This document shows positions 62,861-64,000 of a stretch of 64,000 nucleotides of DNA, piece by piece. Position 1 is the first letter of the stretch. Each line of letters begins with the position of its first letter. The stretch comes from Sinomonas susongensis. GTDB lineage: Bacteria; Actinomycetota; Actinomycetes; Actinomycetales; Micrococcaceae. Made by a program: the position numbers and the translations under genes. Location: positions 186,001 through 250,000 of the forward strand of contig NZ_SSNH01000006.1 in NCBI RefSeq assembly GCF_005877005.1, read 5' to 3'. A model generated the notes under the pieces. The model was given only the letters and a program-made list of their open reading frames with translations, ran no database searches and was not told the DNA's origin.

Positions 62861-63520
62861 TCAGTTCGACGTCATGTCCCCGTCCCACTCACCCGTGACA
62901 AGGTAGGAGACCTTGCGGGCGACCGAGACGCCGTGGTCCGCGAAGCGCTCGAAATAGCGGCTGGCAAGGGCAGCATCCACCGCGAGGGCAGGCGAGCCGG
63001 TCCACCCGGCGTCGGCGATCGCGCGGAAGACGCTCGCGTGGAGATCGTCGATCTCCGCATTCGTGCCCTGGATTTTCGCGACGAGTGCGAGGTCATGGGT
63101 GTCGAGGAGCTGCGCGACGTCCTCGATGAGGGACTTGTCGAGGTCGGCCATCCGCGCGAACGTCCGTGCGAGCGGCGCTGGGACCGCGTTCTCGGGGTAC
63201 CGGAGGCGGGTCAGCTGAGCGATGTGGCGCGCGAGGTCGCCCATGCGCTCGAGCGACGCGCTCATGCGGAGCGAGCCGACGATGGTGCGGAGGTCGCTCG
63301 CCACAGGGCCCTGGAGGGCGAGGATGTCGATGGCGCGCTCGTCGAGCGCGGTCTGGCGGAAGTCGATGCGCGCATCCTCCGCGATGACTTCCTGGGCAAG
63401 ATCGACGTCCGTGTTCTGGAAGGATTCGACAGCCTTGTCGAGCGCTGTCTCGACCAGCCTTGCGATCTCTACGAGGTCCTCGTGGACCAGCTTGAGCTCT
63501 TCTTGGAATACTTTGCGCAC
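62861..63520 (-). CDS. phoU: phosphate transport system regulatory protein
   Basis: A 219-residue PhoU with two three-helix repeats containing the metal-binding patterns IAEDARID and ASLERMGDLARHI, and ASRYFERFADHGVSVARKV. GTG 63520 (MRKVFQEEL) is chosen with GGAAGGA upstream; the longer frame to 63616 has no support. It modulates SenX3-RegX3 signalling through the Pst transporter, and its divergent neighbour is senX3. Confidence 0.93.
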   Translation of the reverse strand: MRKVFQEELKLVHEDLVEIARLVETALDKAVESFQNTDVDLAQEVIAEDARIDFRQTALDERAIDILALQGPVASDLRTIVGSLRMSASLERMGDLARHIAQLTRLRYPENAVPAPLARTFARMADLDKSLIEDVAQLLDTHDLALVAKIQGTNAEIDDLHASVFRAIADAGWTGSPALAVDAALASRYFERFADHGVSVARKVSYLVTGEWDGDMTSN

Positions 63521-63693
63521 GGCGGTGTCCTTCCGTCCTGTCCCCACCCATTGCCCTTTTCGGACACTCCGACTCGTCACACTCTCAGCAGCAGATGAAT
63601 ACTTGTCCGCGCCCATATGAACGATACGTGAACCGGGGCCGGTGGGGGCGGAATGCGGACCGCGGTCCTCACCGCGCCCTCTAAGCTAAAGAG

Positions 63694-64000
63694 GTGGATC
63701 CTCTCGTCGTCGGCATCGTGGCGGGTCTTCTGGGCCTGTCCTTCGGCGCCTTCGGCGTCCTCGCGTTCCGCGCGAGCGAGCGCCAGCGAGCGCTCCTCGA
63801 AGAGGGGCCGGGAGATGCGTCGTTCCCCGAGGGGGCGGCCGATGTGCTGTCCGTCCTCGGCAAGGCCTTCGTCGTCGTGGACGCCATCGACAGCGTGGTC
63901 CGGGCCAGTCCGGCAGCCTACGCGTACGGCCTCGTCCGCGGGCACACTGTGGTCCACCGGGAGCTCCTCGAGATGACGGCGAAGGTGCGGGGCAACGGCG
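63694..64000 (+). CDS. senX3: sensor histidine kinase SenX3, 3'-truncated by window edge
   Basis: The frame from GTG 63694 runs open to the window end. It begins MDPLVVGIVAGLLGLSFGAFGVLAF (one TM helix), then DVLSVLGKAFVVVDAIDSVVRASPAAYAYGLV (start of a PAS domain), the typical SenX3 N-terminus. The kinase core lies beyond the window. Its divergent position from phoU, with gpmA next to it, is the order expected for the phosphate-starvation two-component system in Micrococcaceae. Confidence 0.85.
   Translation, partial: MDPLVVGIVAGLLGLSFGAFGVLAFRASERQRALLEEGPGDASFPEGAADVLSVLGKAFVVVDAIDSVVRASPAAYAYGLVRGHTVVHRELLEMTAKVRGNG

Noticed and set aside
1-64000. CRISPR arrays, insertion sequences, prophage or integron elements
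   Set aside because: No regularly spaced repeats, transposase motifs, integrases or terminal inverted repeats were recognised.

Overview
The window is a high-GC chromosomal segment with many GTG and TTG starts, frequent 4-bp ATGA/GTGA gene overlaps and GGAGG-type ribosome binding sites. Gene content and the phoU/senX3/gpmA neighbourhood at the right end point to a Micrococcales actinobacterium, most likely Micrococcaceae (Arthrobacter/Sinomonas-like). This assignment is inferred from gene order and family resemblance, not from a database match. No insertion sequence, prophage, CRISPR array or rRNA was seen; there is one tRNA, tRNA-Thr(CGT).

Layout. 1-2.3 kb: the end of a fatty-acid desaturase, a decayed formaldehyde/alcohol dehydrogenase and a zinc alcohol dehydrogenase. 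2.4-10.3 kb: a compact seven-gene operon for an amino sugar (SSS symporter, AGE-family epimerase, NagB-like enzyme, SIS protein, NagA, neutral-ceramidase-like hydrolase, LacI regulator), with a LacI-type operator inside its promoter. 10.3-11.8 kb: a drug-efflux-type MFS transporter. 11.8-19.6 kb: creatinine/creatine genes (IclR regulator, creatinase, MHS transporter, creatininase, NCS1 permease, PucR regulator). 19.6-24.2 kb: small regulators and three genes of non-phosphorylative L-fucose-type catabolism. 24.3-36.2 kb: GntR regulator, glyA, soxBDAG, purU, sdaA and a YdeP-like molybdopterin oxidoreductase. 36.3-46.2 kb: a Ser/Thr kinase, a HAD phosphatase, transporters (including an MFS protein fused to a universal-stress-like domain and its MarR regulator), CorA and small proteins. 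46.4-50.6 kb: a D-threonate/D-erythronate-type pathway (DUF1537 kinase, PdxA2, DeoR) next to an adenine-deaminase-type enzyme. 50.7-64 kb: membrane and hypothetical proteins, then housekeeping genes (holB, tmk, cystathionine PLP enzyme, gpmA, phoU, senX3).

How the genes fit together. The strongest story is a nearly complete route from creatinine to central metabolism. Creatininase and creatinase give sarcosine and urea. Heterotetrameric sarcosine oxidase gives glycine plus methylene-THF. GlyA makes serine and SdaA makes pyruvate. PurU releases formate from excess one-carbon units, and the YdeP-like protein at the end may oxidise it. Urease is not in the window. The amino-sugar operon is the best candidate for an incompletely described system. 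It has uptake, epimerase, deacetylase and a deaminase-like enzyme with altered active-site residues, but no sugar kinase, and it carries a ceramidase-family hydrolase with no textbook role there.
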